Source: Tricholoma matsutake (taxonomy: Eukaryota; Basidiomycota; Agaricomycetes; Agaricales; Tricholomataceae). Taken from it: a DNA stretch of 64,000 bases. The position numbers and the translations under genes were made by a program. Below the pieces are notes generated by a model. That model saw nothing but the letters and a program-made list of their open reading frames with translations, did no database searches and was not told the DNA's origin. Position 1 is the stretch's first letter, and the number at the start of each line of letters is the position of its first letter. The DNA lies in NCBI GenBank assembly GCA_026075535.2, contig AP026544.2, positions 9,052,001 through 9,116,000 on the forward strand, written 5' to 3'. Of this stretch, positions 1 through 13,200 are shown piece by piece.

Positions 1-3000
1 GAGAGTCCATCATGATAAACTCAATGGTGAGTTTCTGATGGATTTTTTGTTATTTCAAATTTTAAATAATTTATGTATCACATCCAGGTCAGAAATGTGA
101 TCAACATGGTGTTAATATTGACTCTCCTCCTTCTCCTTGTGAATCTGACCATGGGCCCAATGACTGGACACCCTATGCAGGGTGAGTTGAATTTGAACTT
201 GCTGATTTTCTCTATCGTCAAAATCAAATGTCTGCATCTGACATCAACACCTTGCTCAATCTGTGGAGTGCCTCAGCAGCTGCACATGGTGAATCAGCAC
301 CATTTCAGAACCACAAGCACTTGTATGATACTATTGATGGTACTCCTCTTGGTGACATCCCATGGAAGAGCTTCTCTCTCTAATTCAATGGAAATCGACC
401 AGAAGGTGAAGTTCCATCTTGGATGGATGCAAGCTATGATGTTTGGTTTCGTGACCCCCGCCAACTTGTTCACAACATTATTTCAAATCCAGACTTTGAA
501 AATGGATTTGACTATACTCCATATCAGGAGCATGATGCTGATGGATCTCATCGCTACCATGATTTTATGTCTGCAAATTGGTCATGGAAACAGGCAGTAA
601 GTAATACCAATAATCTGGTATTTTACTTAACATATAACTCAATATGCATTGTTTGTTAGGACTCAATTGCTGAGAATCCAGAAACTCATGGTGCTTTTTT
701 CTGCCCAATTATACTGGGAAGTGATAAGACAACTGTTTCTGTTGCTACTGGCAATAATGAGTACTGGCCTGTTTATCTCTCTGTTGGAAACTTACATAAC
801 AATGTTCGACGTGCACACCACAATGGCCTTGTGCTTCTTGGTTTTCTTGCAATCCCAAAAAGTATGTTACAATTTCAGAAAGCAGTTGTGGTATTTAAAT
901 AAAATTATTATAGCTAATCATGCACATCAAAATGATGCTGAATTCCGCAAATTCCGCTGCCAGCTCTTACACTCCTCATTAGCCAAAATTCTTGAATCTC
1001 TCAAACCCTTCATGACTGAACCAGAGATTGTTCGTTGTACTGATGGATACTTTTGGAGAGTCATTTATGGGCTTGGACCATACATAGCTGATTATCCAGA
1101 GCAAGCCCTTCTTGCCTGCATTGTTCAAGGCTGGTGCCCTAGGTAAGACTGTCTTTTGCAACAGTACATACTCATATTTGTGATTGCATTAGATGTACTG
1201 CACCTTCTCGAGATCTTGATAGTCATCAACATATTCGTCGGTCTCATGCCCATTCTGACATATTGGGTGAAGAATTTGAATTAGGTGTGTTATGGGATGA
1301 ATATGGCATTGTTGGCGATGTTATAGTAATTTTTTCTTATGGTTAGATATTGATCATTACTTATTGCTTCACATTTTTAGCCATTTACAAATGCTTTTCC
1401 ATGAGCAGATATCCATGAGCTTCTCTCACCTGATTTACTTCACCAATTGATAAAGGGGACATTCAAGGACCATATAGTTGCCTGGGTCACTGATTATATC
1501 AAGGGAATACATTCTGAGCGTGAAGCTAATAGAATATTAGATGACATTGATCAATGGTGGGTCATCAATTCTACAGATTAATAGTATACTAATATACATA
1601 TAGGATTGCATTGGCACCTTCATTTGCAGGTCTCCAACAATTTCCAGAAGGTAGAGGCTTCAAGCAATGGACTGGTGATGATTCAAAGGCACTTATGAAG
1701 GTGTGGATAAATTCATAATATGTCCCTCAGCTTATCAATTGATTTTGTCAAGGTTTACCTTCCAGCAATTGAAGGCCATGTCCCAACAGAAATGATACAG
1801 GCTATACGTGCCTTTCTTGAATTCTGTTATATTGCTTGACGTGATATTCTTGACACTAAAAGTCTTGAAGAATTGGAAGATGCACTAAAGCGCTATCATA
1901 CTCATCGCAAAATCTTTCAAGAATGTGGTGTCCGTGCTGCTGGCTTTAACCTACCTTGACAACATTCACTTCTTCATTATCTTCAACTAATTAGAGCATT
2001 TGGTGCTCCTAATGGCTTAAGCTCCTCAATAACTGAATCAAAACATATCAAAGCTGTCAAGGAACCATGGCGGCGCTCCAATCGCTTCAATGCTCTTGGC
2101 CAGATGTTACTTACAAATCAACGGCTTGATAAGCTAGCAGCAGCACGGGTTGATTTTGTTCACCGCAAAATGCTTGACGGAACATCTCTTGACTGGGCAT
2201 TATCTAGAATTGGTGCATAAATTTATCATCTTCAAATATATAATTGTTAATTTGTTAACATGCAGCTATACATACCAACCCTCAACATGATTCAGAACAA
2301 GAATCAGTATTACAAGATCATGGCAGCAATACTGGCCCTGAGCTATAAGCTACACAGCCCCTGACTGGTAATATATTTGCAGATAATGAAGACAATGACG
2401 GTGATGTGGTAGCTGGTCCAACAGTAGAAGCCCATGTTAACCTGGCTAAGACTGCTAGTAAGTGCATTAATCATTATAATAACTGATACTCACACATTTC
2501 AGCAGTCTCTCATATTTATCCAAATGATCTTGCAGCAGACATTGATCAACATGATCTCAACCTTCTCATTCAACAGTTTCTGTACACCCAAACACATCCA
2601 CAATTATCTCTAAGTCAAGCACCGGAACCCCTCAATTTACCCCCACTCAATGACAAAATTACCATATATCCCTCTTCTGTGGCCACATTTTATTCTCCAA
2701 GTGACATATCTGGAGTAGGGGGTATGCGTAATGAGCACATTCGTGCTGTCAAATCATGGAGAAAAGGCCCAGCCCATCATGATTGCATCTTTGTAGAAAC
2801 AGATCCAGATGCTCCTGGAATGGCTGGTCTTGACATTGCTCGTGTCCGCCTCTTTTTCTCATGTACATTTGATGGTGTCAAGTATCCATGTGCTCTTGCA
2901 CAGTGGTTTTCACATGTTGGTCAATCAGCAGATCCAGGAACTGGAATGTGGGTTGTTGAGCCTGATGTTACAGATGATGGAGTACCCATTGCTTCAGTAA

Positions 3001-3158
3001 TTCATCTTGATACTATTGTTTGAGCAGCACATCTCCTACCAGTATTCAAGGATGAATTTGTTTCAAGAGATCTTCACTTTTCTGATACGCTAGATAAGTT
3101 TCAATTGTTTTATGTAAATAAATTCATTGACCATCATGCTTTTGAGATTGCTTTCTAG
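1..3158 (+). pseudogene. Plavaka-type (CACTA superfamily) transposase, copy 1, decayed
   Basis: This is a multi-exon transposase gene cut by the window start. Readable blocks in order are a linker ending in SWMDASYDVWFRDPRQ (about 410-470), the SDKTTVSVATGN block (about 720-760), the block around 1240-1480 with the ADIHELLSPDLLHQL motif, the SSITESKHIKAVKEPWRR block (about 2020-2075), and a C-terminal domain starting MATFYSPSDISGVGG (2679) and ending EIAF at 3158. Exons are separated by short GT..AG introns, for example after 597. In-frame TGA codons interrupt it near 1838 (IA*RDI), 1960 (NLP*QHS) and 3021 (TIV*AAH), where family members carry arginine; a TAA lies near 381. The protein family is recognised from conserved blocks shared with the second copy at 10222-13412. 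It is surely inactive. The element termini were not found. Confidence 0.8.
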
Positions 3159-3942
3159 TTATCATTTACTTTTACATATAGCTTTCTCTTGCACATATAC
3201 TATAGATTTAATGAAGTTTATTGACATTGAATGAAAGAATGTTGAATATATTAACTGTTATAACCACAATTATGCCTTTCATACTATGCTCTATTTTATT
3301 CCAACTTCTCTCTGACTCAAAATCTTGTTCTGAAACCAGCAGTAGACGTGCACATTCACACAGTGTCTGTGTTCTTCTCATGTGCCTCACTTCTTCTGCA
3401 CATTGGAGATGTGCAGTCTTGTGGAAACATGCTGAGAATGCAAGCAAGAAGCCCTAAAGCATGGGCAGAACACTCTATTGCAGTGGTATTGAATGATGAA
3501 TAGTATCTATGCTACACAAATGTTAACATGTGCTCATGTGACTGTATGGGTCACATGACTGTGTATGTGTCTACTGTGCACACCTGGGTGCACAGTTACA
3601 ATGTCCCACATGCTTGCTCCATGTTCTGCATAACTCTTCTGGTTTGCACGCAATGACCCGCATTCTTCTTATGGTTGAGCCTTTCCTGCAACTCAGCAAT
3701 ATTCTTGTAGTTACCCGCACTGTCTCACATGTTCCTTTCTATTTGATATTTACTATATGAAATTATGTTTTCACTTCCTTTCTGTTCCATGCTATCATTA
3801 GTGCACTACCTATGCTCTGTTCTCATGTATATAAGTCTATAGTATTGTTTGTAATATGTTAGTCTGATAATTACACTCAATTGACACCAAACTTGCTACT
3901 TGTTGTCTTGTGCATTAGTTCTTAAGCCTGCTTGCCTTGTGT
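3159..3942. other. no gene recognised
   Basis: The stretch is pyrimidine-rich on the plus strand and lies between the end of the Plavaka gene and the LTR-flanked element. Short open frames here have no recognisable content. It may include the 3' part of the Plavaka element. Confidence 0.5.
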
Positions 3943-4066
3943 TGGAGTGGTGTGAGGCACCACTCCAGGTGATCATGTGACCTTGTTGATAGAACTGTAG
4001 CTAGTCACATGTTAGTAGTTCATCTTGCTATACCATCCCACTTGCACATTCTGGGAAGGAGACCTC
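3943..4066 (+). repeat. left long direct repeat of the short LTR element
   Basis: It matches 6272-6395 at nearly every base, for example GTAGCTAGTCACATGTTAG in both. The true LTR could extend further right. Confidence 0.7.
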
Positions 4067-4259
4067 ATCTCCATCTTGGTGATGAGAGTGTTTTTTGTGC
4101 TTTAACATGCTGCTAGCTGCTCTCTCAGGCTTTCTCAGGCTTTTCCAAAAAAGGTTGTTGTCTATTCTTGGGCCTCTGTCTATTTCCAAACTCTGTTATT
4201 ATTCTGTCACCAAAAACTGTCTGCCATAAACCTGTATAACCGTTTAACAGCTTGAAAAC

Positions 4260-4766
4260 ATGCCTGGCCCTGGATATTGGAAGAAGTCCTCGAAAAAATG
4301 AACTACCGCTCCTGATGCAGCCATCACATCACCTGCAAATGACACTGCAAGCATGGCATCAGAATCACCATTGTCAGCCTGCCACAACTTCCACAGCTTC
4401 CTCAAAATGGCAGACCACAAGAGCATCACCCAATTCTGTGACTGGGCATCTGCCACTAGCAATGGTGCAAACCTCAGATTACTCTGGAACTGTGAAGTGG
4501 AAGAAGGCAAGAAGATGGGAGTAAAGCAAGGGAAGAAAGAAGGTCTAAAGGAAGAAATAGAGAAAGGAATGAACCTGGGTCGAGAGGAAGGATACTGGCT
4601 TGCAAAAAACACATTCAACAACATAATACATGCAGTAAAAACCAAAGAACAGGTGAACGACAGCCTGCACTGGATGTCAAAGACCACCCAAACTACCCCC
4701 AACTCCACTGCAAATGCCATTACACAAACTGCACTCAATGATGAGTCGCCACCACCACAACTATGA
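4260..4766 (+). pseudogene. small charged ORF inside the LTR element
   Basis: Translation from the ATG at 4260 gives MPGPGYWKKSSKK, then one TGA, then continues in the same frame through the methionine at 4353 to 4766. Total length is about 168 codons. The middle carries FCDWASATSNGANLRLLW followed by a strongly charged Lys/Glu/Gly stretch (EEGKKMGVKQGKKEGLKEE), likely helical. I do not recognise an enzymatic domain. Its position in an LTR-flanked element suggests an element-encoded, possibly gag-like or captured protein. Function is unknown. Confidence 0.5.
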
Positions 4767-6271
4767 AAAAATGCTGGGATGTCAACAGACCCCCCCAACT
4801 TGTCTCGAAACACCTCCATCCACATTGTTACCAGCACCCCCTTCCCTGCCAACAGTGCCACATCACCGCTGACAATGTCTGCACAGCCTCAATCAGCACA
4901 GCCAACATTGTTGACAATGACAATGATGACCCTTTCCCTGCCTTCAAAACTGCTACCAGCATCTCGCAAATGACAGCACACACTGCCGAGTTGATCCACC
5001 CTACCCCTGCAGAGTCCCCAGCCCCTCATCTCACACCCAGAACTGGCAATTGCCACTGCCATGTCACTACCAACAATGGCAACATTATCTGCTGCAACCA
5101 CTCTGGAAACGATGACCCAGGTCTCATCTAGCATGCAAATGACTGCTGCCACTTTATGTACTGATTGCCAGGTCCTAAACAACATACAATGATGGTCTAC
5201 AGCACAGCAGACTGAGTCTCACAACAATGAGCAAACATGCTCATCAAAACAAGCTGTCTGCTCTACAGAATGGTTCTGCATGCCCCAGGACTCTCAACAA
5301 TGATCCAGGAGCCATCCCATGTCACCCTGCTCCCCCCAACTTGCTCCCAGACCCCCGTTCACTCCGAAACACCCAGTGTGACTGCCACATCATCATCAAT
5401 GTGTTTGTCAATGACAACCAAATCCCCTGCTCTGCCCAACTCAGAACCACCACCAACAGCTCCAGAATGATGATGTGCATAGCCAGAACCAGCAAAACAC
5501 CCCTGAAATGCATCCCAAAGCCTTAGCTTGCCCCTGAACCCCCAGTGACAAACTGTTTTGCTGCTGCCCACATCATACACCCCTGCCACCTCATTAACGA
5601 TGCCACCAACAACTGCTGACAGGCCCTGTTCACCATCTGTAGTCCCATTTCTGCCTGCACATCCCTGCTCACCCTTCCTCGACCCTAAACAAACTGTTTT
5701 GCCACCTCCTGGATGTTTTGACTGCGCTGACAATGCTGCATCATTGCCTACTGCTTCAAGTACCCAGCTGCGAGAAATCTTGGGCCTGAAGATAGGCTGT
5801 CCACAGCCATTTGGGACACTACAATGATGGACAAGACAGCAATGGGTGCCCCCACAATTTTTTTTGTCTCGAAATGTTTTTCATGTAGCCCTACCCCTGC
5901 CATCTCCCACTGCATCTCCACAATTTATTACTCAATGACATCCTGCTGGTATAGGACCAGGAAGACCTGTTGTCACCATTCCTGTTGGAGTAGCACCTGT
6001 ACCTGCTGCTCCCGTTCTGAAACTTGACTGGGATCAAGACCCCTGACTTGCCGACTTGAGTAGGGCCCTTTGGGCACTGGGATGGGCACCCCCCTGTTGA
6101 GTTATGTTTTTTATTTTATTTTTTATATCAACCATAGATTTTTTCTTTTTTGAGCTACAAAATTTTAGATTTTAGATCATTCTTATTTTCCTTTTTTGCA
6201 TGGTTCCTTCTTTTTTTCTGGTTGTTTTTCTTCTGGGCAACAAGGACATCGCCATTTGGGACATGGGTGGA
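4767..6271. other. internal region of the LTR element, no intact gene
   Basis: The stretch is rich in CCA/ACA/CTGC on the plus strand and has many short open frames with low-complexity Thr/Pro/Ser translation. It looks like a decayed coding or leader region of the element. No retroviral domain is visible on either strand. Confidence 0.45.
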
Positions 6272-6395
6272 TGGAGTGATGTGAGGCACCACTCCAGGTG
6301 ATCACATGACCTTGTTGATAGAACTGTAGCTAGTCACATGTTAGAAGTTCATCTTACTATACCATCCCACTTGTGCATTCTGGGAAGGAGACCTC
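6272..6395 (+). repeat. right long direct repeat of the short LTR element
   Basis: Second copy of 3943-4066. The hAT MITE begins about 24 bp downstream of its recognisable end. Confidence 0.7.
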
Positions 6396-6418
6396 CAGTG
6401 TCTCCAGCGTGCAACACC

Positions 6419-6789
6419 TAGTGTTGCCACTGGCTCAGCCAAGGTTTTTCAATAAATTGACTACAGCATGCCAGATAAATTTTATAAATTCACCAAAATA
6501 GTTGGGCATATGGACAAACCCATAAGCCGAGGGGTCTTCTGCCAATCTTAGTCGATCCGCTGCCCTGCTGACTTATTTACTCAGCTTTGATTTCAAGCCG
6601 AGCCATCAAGCCAAAATTTATTTATTAAATAATTCAGGAACACTTGATCGGATCAACTAATGTTGGCAGAAGACCCCTCGGCTTATGGACCCGTCTATAT
6701 GCCCAAATATTCTGGTGAATTTATAAAATTTATCTGCCATGCTATAGCCAATTTATTGAAAAACCTCGGCTGAGCCAGTGGCAACACTA
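6419..6789. mobile_element. hAT-type MITE (foldback), 371 bp
   Basis: The element starts TAGTGTTGCCACTGGC and ends with the reverse complement GCCAGTGGCAACACTA. The two arms are complementary for about 125 bp (6419-6543 and 6665-6789) with few mismatches, around a centre of about 120 bp. An identical 8-bp direct repeat GCAACACC flanks it at 6411-6418 and 6790-6797. An 8-bp target duplication and a TAGTGTTG terminus are typical of hAT elements. It has no coding capacity, so it would have been mobilised by a hAT transposase elsewhere. Confidence 0.9.
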
Positions 6790-6797
6790 GCAACACC

Positions 6798-9700
6798 GCT
6801 CAAAGTTATGGACACATAAGCACAGGGAGGCACAGCTCACTGTACTTGTGTAGCTGAAGCCAAGTCTGTTCTGCCCTTGTAGGTTGCCATGCAGCTTGCT
6901 CACTCCACATGCATATTGTGCTCTACTTGCACGGTTGTCTTTAATCAGCTCATAGATTTGGCCCTCATCTGCCTTACCCTACTTCTGTCTCTCACATGTC
7001 TCGGATTGTAACATTAACATGTTTCTCTCTATGTTGCATAGCTTGCACATAAGATGTTAACCATGCACCTCCCTGCATTTCTCTCTCCTCCACTCTTGCT
7101 TCCACACTTAAAAAAATGCCCATACAACATTTCAATGGCAAGACTTGAAAAGATTCATGCGCTTACAAGTGCTGAGGGACAAGGAGATAATGTATGGGAG
7201 GAAGGGCAGAAAAAGGCAATAGCACACAGACTGAGGTTGGAGGTTTGAAGTGATAGTCTGGACCATTGAATGGGCACATTCATGATGTATTCCCTAATAA
7301 CCATGAATTTGAGAGTGGATCTAGGCTAGGTGGCAGCTTGGGTGGAAATTTGGGTCTGCAAGGCACCAAGTCTTCTCCAAATTTTCTGTTCTGGAGCAGC
7401 TCCACATTTGCATTCCAGACCAGGAAAGCTGTTATAACTGACAGATGGGCAGAGAATCTTGTGAACAGATAGAGATCAGAGCTTCATGAGTGCAAATTAA
7501 ATCATATGGAAAAGTGCTGACTTGTTTCTGCAAGTGTGAGAACATGTGAGGTGAGCACAGAACATGCAGGAGAGAGCATGGGAACATGTGCAGAAGAGTG
7601 GAGCTAACACAGTAAAGTGTTGCAATGCAAAGCAAGAGTTGTGCAGAAGAGAGAGAGCAAAATAGTGCAGACACATGATGAATACAGAGGTGCTCATGGA
7701 GGAAACTATGATGAGCATAAGCCTTCTCATCCAAGAGAGGAACATACACAGCTCCAAGGAACTGGGGAACAGATGGGCTTTTGGCTTCAACAATGCTGAG
7801 CGGGCTGATTGTGCCCTGGCTTAGTGACAAGCCCAGATTTTGGAGATGGAGTAAAGGAGATGAGAGTGAAGGAGAGAATGAGACAGAGAACAACAATGAG
7901 TGTATTTTAGTGTCATGCATGGATAAGCATGGACAGATACAGACAACAGAGACAAGTACAAAGTACAAGCAGTAATGAAGTTGTCATAAATGGAGCAAAT
8001 TGAAGTTGATAACAAAGTTCAGAACAGGAGTGGAAAACTATGCTACTTAAGAGTGAGAGAAGTGAGGGAGGTGCAGAGTACTGTAATGACATAATATGGG
8101 TACAAACATAACAAAAATAGTAGTGAGCATATTTTAAATGAACAAATGAAATGAACTACAATTATGGACATGAAACATAGTTGATAGCAGATAGCAGATA
8201 GCACAAGTGTGGAAAGAGCTGTGAGGTGCAGAGAAGGCAAGATGGATCAGAGACCAAGGTAGCTACATAGTTGTGCATTGGAAATAGCACTTGCAGGACA
8301 AATGTGTGTACAAAAGCACAACAAGAGTGTTTTGCAGGACCTCACTTGACAATGCTTGACTACAGAACATTGTGGAGATATCACATAGAATGAAACTTTG
8401 TCTGCAGAGATACAAAATTGCTTGAAACATGTGCAAAAGCATAACAAGGGCTAAGAGCTAGCTGGAATAACTTGTAACTTGCTTGTAGTGCTCTGTGGGG
8501 GTAGTATGAATAGTCACACATGTGACAGATATCGTGGGGAACATAGGGAAAATATGTGACAGTGGGGGGACAATTATGGGTTATATAACAAAAGCAGTAC
8601 AATTGAATGCTGATTGTAGAAGTGAACTCTCACTTTGAGATTGGACCATCAGCTGATTGATGGTAGGTGGGGATGTTTGTCCTGAAACTGGAGGTTTGCC
8701 TACCCAAAGATGCCACTCCAAGGTTTCTTTGAGAGCATGCTCACATCTGTCTATTTGTTATGAACTAGTTACAACATGGGGATTGGGGGGTCAGGAATAG
8801 CTTTGTGGGAAACAGAACAGATGTTAGGTGAGTGCAGAGCTAGCAGAACTAAACAGTTTTGGCTTCAACTACTTTCCTAATAGAGTTGCACCCCTACTCA
8901 CTTTTTCAAGGTGACTGTAATTTTGGGAAAACAGATAAGAGTGCTCCAGGTGGATGTGAGTAGAGCACACACACATGGAAGCAAGAGCAAGGAGAGAGAG
9001 AGGGATTAAACAGACAGAGTTGAGGGTGGTAGAAATTCAATTAACAAGTGAAGTATAATACAGAGTGGCAAGTAGTTTGAGTACTACACTAGAATTTGCA
9101 ATAAAAGAAGTGGACTCAATCTATGAGTACTAAAATAAGAGCAGAACGATGGAAGGAAGAGTGATAAACTAATAGCATGAGTATGAACAGTACAAGTACT
9201 ATAGCACAGATGCACATGGCACATGGAGACAGGCACAGGTACCTCAGAGGAGATAGCACTTGCAGTGGTCATGAGATTGTAGCTATTACAAGAAGGAGTT
9301 CTGTGGGTGAGTGAGCAAGGCATGTGCATGCAAAGCATACACAGCACACTGAGGGAGAGTAGCACAGAGACTGAGGGATGCACAGGAAAGAATGCACATT
9401 GAATGCAGTATGCTACAGTAACACACTAGGGTCACATGGGTGCACACTTGAATCACATGAGCAAGAAGCATAACCTAGTACTTGGTGCCTACATTTCCAG
9501 GTAGTTGGTGGGTGTTATGGCAGAAAATGATGGGACATAGCACCATCTCTCATGGGGGTAGACCAGACAGTTTTGCCCAGGCTCAATTTAAATAACACTT
9601 ATCTTGCATAAACTTGGAAGCAATAATCAAGGAGGTGAGGAAAGCTTGCACAGTAAAGGTGAAGGGAGAGGTGATGTAAATGCCAAGCCAGACAAACCTT

Positions 9701-10219
9701 GTGGATGAAACCTTTAATTGGCACAAGATTATCAGAGCCATCAGAAATATATTATATCCTGTGTGCCAGATGTGGAAGCAGGTCAGTGTCTACAGCAAGT
9801 CTACAGTCTCTACCAGGGTTTCCAGAGTTGGCTGATGGCCTGTTACCAGCCCCTCTCATAAATGCTTTCTTCTGTATACATTACTAGCTCAATAGCTGAC
9901 CAATTCCATGAATATCACAGGATAATTAATACCATCCAATACAAGTGCCTTGCACAATGATCTCTCAGTCCCTTCAGCTGGTGGCTTCCCACCAACTTGT
10001 TGGTTCACTTTGCATCACTTAGCAACTTTGAAGTTGTCTCTGGGTATAGTTTAGGGAATAGAGAAAGAACACAGACTACATCAGCAAAATGGAAAATTAT
10101 ATTTGGGGTTTCCACTGGTTTCCAGGTTTTCAGAAACTTGGAAACCAGAAACCAGGAAACTTGTAACTACTGTATGATAGACCACTGAAATGTCAACTAC
10201 AACATGAGGACTGATGTAA
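6798..10219. other. long stretch without recognised genes
   Basis: About 7.4-9.5 kb is strongly purine-rich on the plus strand (runs of GAGAGAG, AGCAAGAG, GGAAAG), so the minus strand gives long Leu/Ser/Cys/His-rich open frames such as 7432-7968 that look like composition artefacts. About 10090-10165 contains GGAAACC/GGTTTCC motifs repeated at 16.2, 20.7 and 22.3 kb. I see no transposase, LTR pair or host gene. Confidence 0.5.
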
Positions 10220-10221
10220 CT

Positions 10222-13200
10222 ATTGACTAGTAATGAATTCGTGGGCATGATGATCAACAAAATGGTTCACGAAGAAGGAGTTGAAACTGTCCAGAGCATC
10301 GTGATGAGAAAAATCATCGGGTACCCTTGTGGAACCGTAGATGGGTAGCAAATGAGCTCCACAAGTGATCGTCTCAAGTGGAATGACTTGCACTGTTGGT
10401 TCTCCCTTCTGGTCGCACTCTAACTGGACAGTCCACATCCCTGTGTCAGCATCAGGCTCATCATCATGTACAAACCAGTTGATCAGTGCACAAGAATAGG
10501 GCTTGCGATGATAACAAAATGAGAAGAAAAGCAGAACCTGCCCAATCTCCATCCCTTCCATCCCAGGCTTTGTATCATCTAATACAACAAAAATGGTATC
10601 ATGGTGGGGATGACCATGAAAAGCAGGAGTTGATTGGATTCTTTCCCGATGCATGCCACCTGCACCACATAAATCACTAGGCACATAAAAGGTGGCAACA
10701 GCAGAATGGTACATCTTGATGTCACCCTCAAATCGAGGGCAACCATCAATTGCTGAAGGTGGTGGTTGGTCCAGATGGTCAAGCATGGAAAGAAATTGGT
10801 GAAAGGCAAGGGGTAACTTGGGTTGTGAGACATACACTGCAAGCTCCTTGAGACCTCATGGATAGCCATATTCTAAAATTAGAACATTAGTTTGAATGCC
10901 GCAATGATTGCATTAGACACAATGCACAGAATTTGGCTGCAAGATTCACAACAAACAGTGCACTTGTCAGATCACCTGGTATTGGTCCACTGTCCTCTTC
11001 CTCATCCTCTTCATTCAAAGTATCCACTGCTTCTTCTTGATCCTCTTCCACACTTATGGTGCCAGCCATATAGGAAGATGTCATACTGATCAACATCTCA
11101 CAATCCAAGAATATCCTGTGCAATGCGGTCATTTTCTCCATCCGCATGATGATCCGAAGCATCTGAATGAGTGCTTGGTATTGATTTTATCGACACCAAG
11201 GTTCCTTCATAGCTTTGATATGCTTTGACTCTGTGATGGAAGAACAAAGGCCATTGGGAGAACTGAAAAGATGAATGGAATTATAAAAATGCTTCAGGGC
11301 ATGTTGGTGTGGTAATGATATCGAGTCCCATACACCTGCCTCAATGAAAATGTTCCATAGTTTGTGAAACTTAACAATACATTCACAAAAATGTTCAAGT
11401 GCAGGTGCTGTAATGGTATTGTGACGGGCAATATAACAGGCATCCATAAAGGTTGCTATGCTCTGGACCATCATGGAAGGTATATAGCCAGCGATGGCAG
11501 TGAGAAATACATGTGAACAACTGTGAGTCTCAGAACTGAAGGCTGGGAAATATGACATGCCTTCATCAATGCCTTTGAGTCATCACCTGTCCACTGGTTG
11601 TAATCTTGACCATTGGGGAACCATCAAAGCCCAGGAAATGGTGGAACAGCTGAGATGCTGTATAGCTTGTGAGTATGTGGTGGGAAAATCTCTACCTGAC
11701 ATTACATACCGATGGTCGATGTCCTCAATGATCTCAAAAGCTGCCATTTCACTGTGAATGATGTGCAAGTACTCCATTACCCAAGTCACTAGATGGTCCT
11801 TGAATGTGCCTTTTATAAGCTGGTGTAGGAGGTCAGGTGCAAGGAGCTCATGAATGTCTGCCCATGGAAAGGCATGCATGAAAGGCTGATGAAACAGTGT
11901 TAATGATGACCATGCAGAAAGAATCAAACAGACCACAATATCATGCCAAATTCCGAAGTCATCCCAGAGAATCCCTGCATCAAAGTTTTTGATGAGGAAG
12001 TCTGTCTTTGCATGTGCATGTCGATGACTTCCAGGGCCATCAAGGTCTGTGGGCAGAGCATCACACCTAGAACAGATGTAAAAATAATGAAGAAGAGAGG
12101 CTGGCAAAACTTACTTTGGACACCAGTTAGAGACAACTCCCAAAAACCAGACTTGTTCAGGGTAATCAGCAATGTAGGGACCAAGGCTGAATATGGTGTG
12201 GTGGAAATGCCCATTGGGACACCTGACAATCTTCAGCTTCTCCATGTATGGCTTAAGTGGGCTGAAGACAATCTCCAAACAACAATGATAGAGTTGACAA
12301 CAAAACTTCTGGAATTCCACCTTTTTTCATTGGTGTTTGCTTGCTACAAAAAAAACTGATGGGTTGCATAAGATAGATATCAAAAAAGGCAGCACATACT
12401 TTTCAGTATTGGTAGAAAGGTGATGGGCAATATGGTGTTTCCATGTCCACAGTGAGCAGTATTTGATATGTTCCCAGGCGAGGCATATACTGGATGGTAT
12501 TCCTGATGTCCCGTTGCAACAGAGACAGTTGTCTTGTTGCTGCCTGCTACTACAGGTACTAGCATCACACCATAAGTTGATACATTAGTGGCAATTGTGG
12601 TCTAAACATGTTATATCAATAAATGTTGCTCATCCTTAAAGAAAACCATACCGCTTCACAATTTGCCCAGTATCCTGACATCAGATTTGAGAAAACACGA
12701 TGCCCTGCATGATTGTACTCCTCATACAGCATTGTCTCAAACTGTCTATTGAATTCCGTGGTGCTTAGTTGCTGTTCGAGGGTGACAAGGACATCTCAAG
12801 CATTGAGTTCATAGGTCTCCTCCATCCATCGAGGTGGTGTTTGTGGTTTCAGTCCTGTATAGCAAAACTTAAAGGTCTTCCAACTAACACCTCCTGCATT
12901 TATGGAGTCAAGAGTCTCATAAAGGTCCTGAGCATTCCTCCATGGCACATGGTCAGTTTCCCCATATTCAGTTTCATGTTTGATGACAGTAGCATGCCAA
13001 ATGTCAAGACCTTCATGAGTTTCATCTGCTGATGACTGAAGCCACATGTAATGATATTGAGCCCAGTCAAATGCTAGCCTATCAGAGAAGGGAGCCCATG
13101 GATTCTCAGAAGTTGTGTCAGGTGGTTGGACAGGTTCAGGATTGGGTACAGGCTCAGTGAGAAAAGAGCCATCAGGGGTGCATGGCTTCGCTAGATGAAT

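Larger units (their letters stand above)
3943..6395 (+). mobile_element. short LTR-flanked non-autonomous element (TRIM-like)
   Basis: Two direct repeats of about 124 bp (3943-4066 and 6272-6395) differ at only a few positions and flank about 2.2 kb. Both begin TGGAGTG and contain the inverted pair GGAGTG...CACTCC. The internal region holds one small ORF (4260-4766) and no gag, reverse transcriptase or integrase. That fits a terminal-repeat retrotransposon in miniature or a LARD-type derivative, but the true LTR ends were not fixed because homology fades after GACCTC in both copies. No primer-binding site or target duplication was recognised. Confidence 0.55.

Noticed and set aside
7432..7968. 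178-codon minus-strand open frame
   Set aside because: Leu/Ser/His/Cys-rich translation of a purine-rich strand, no domain, no start or intron context. Treated as a composition artefact.
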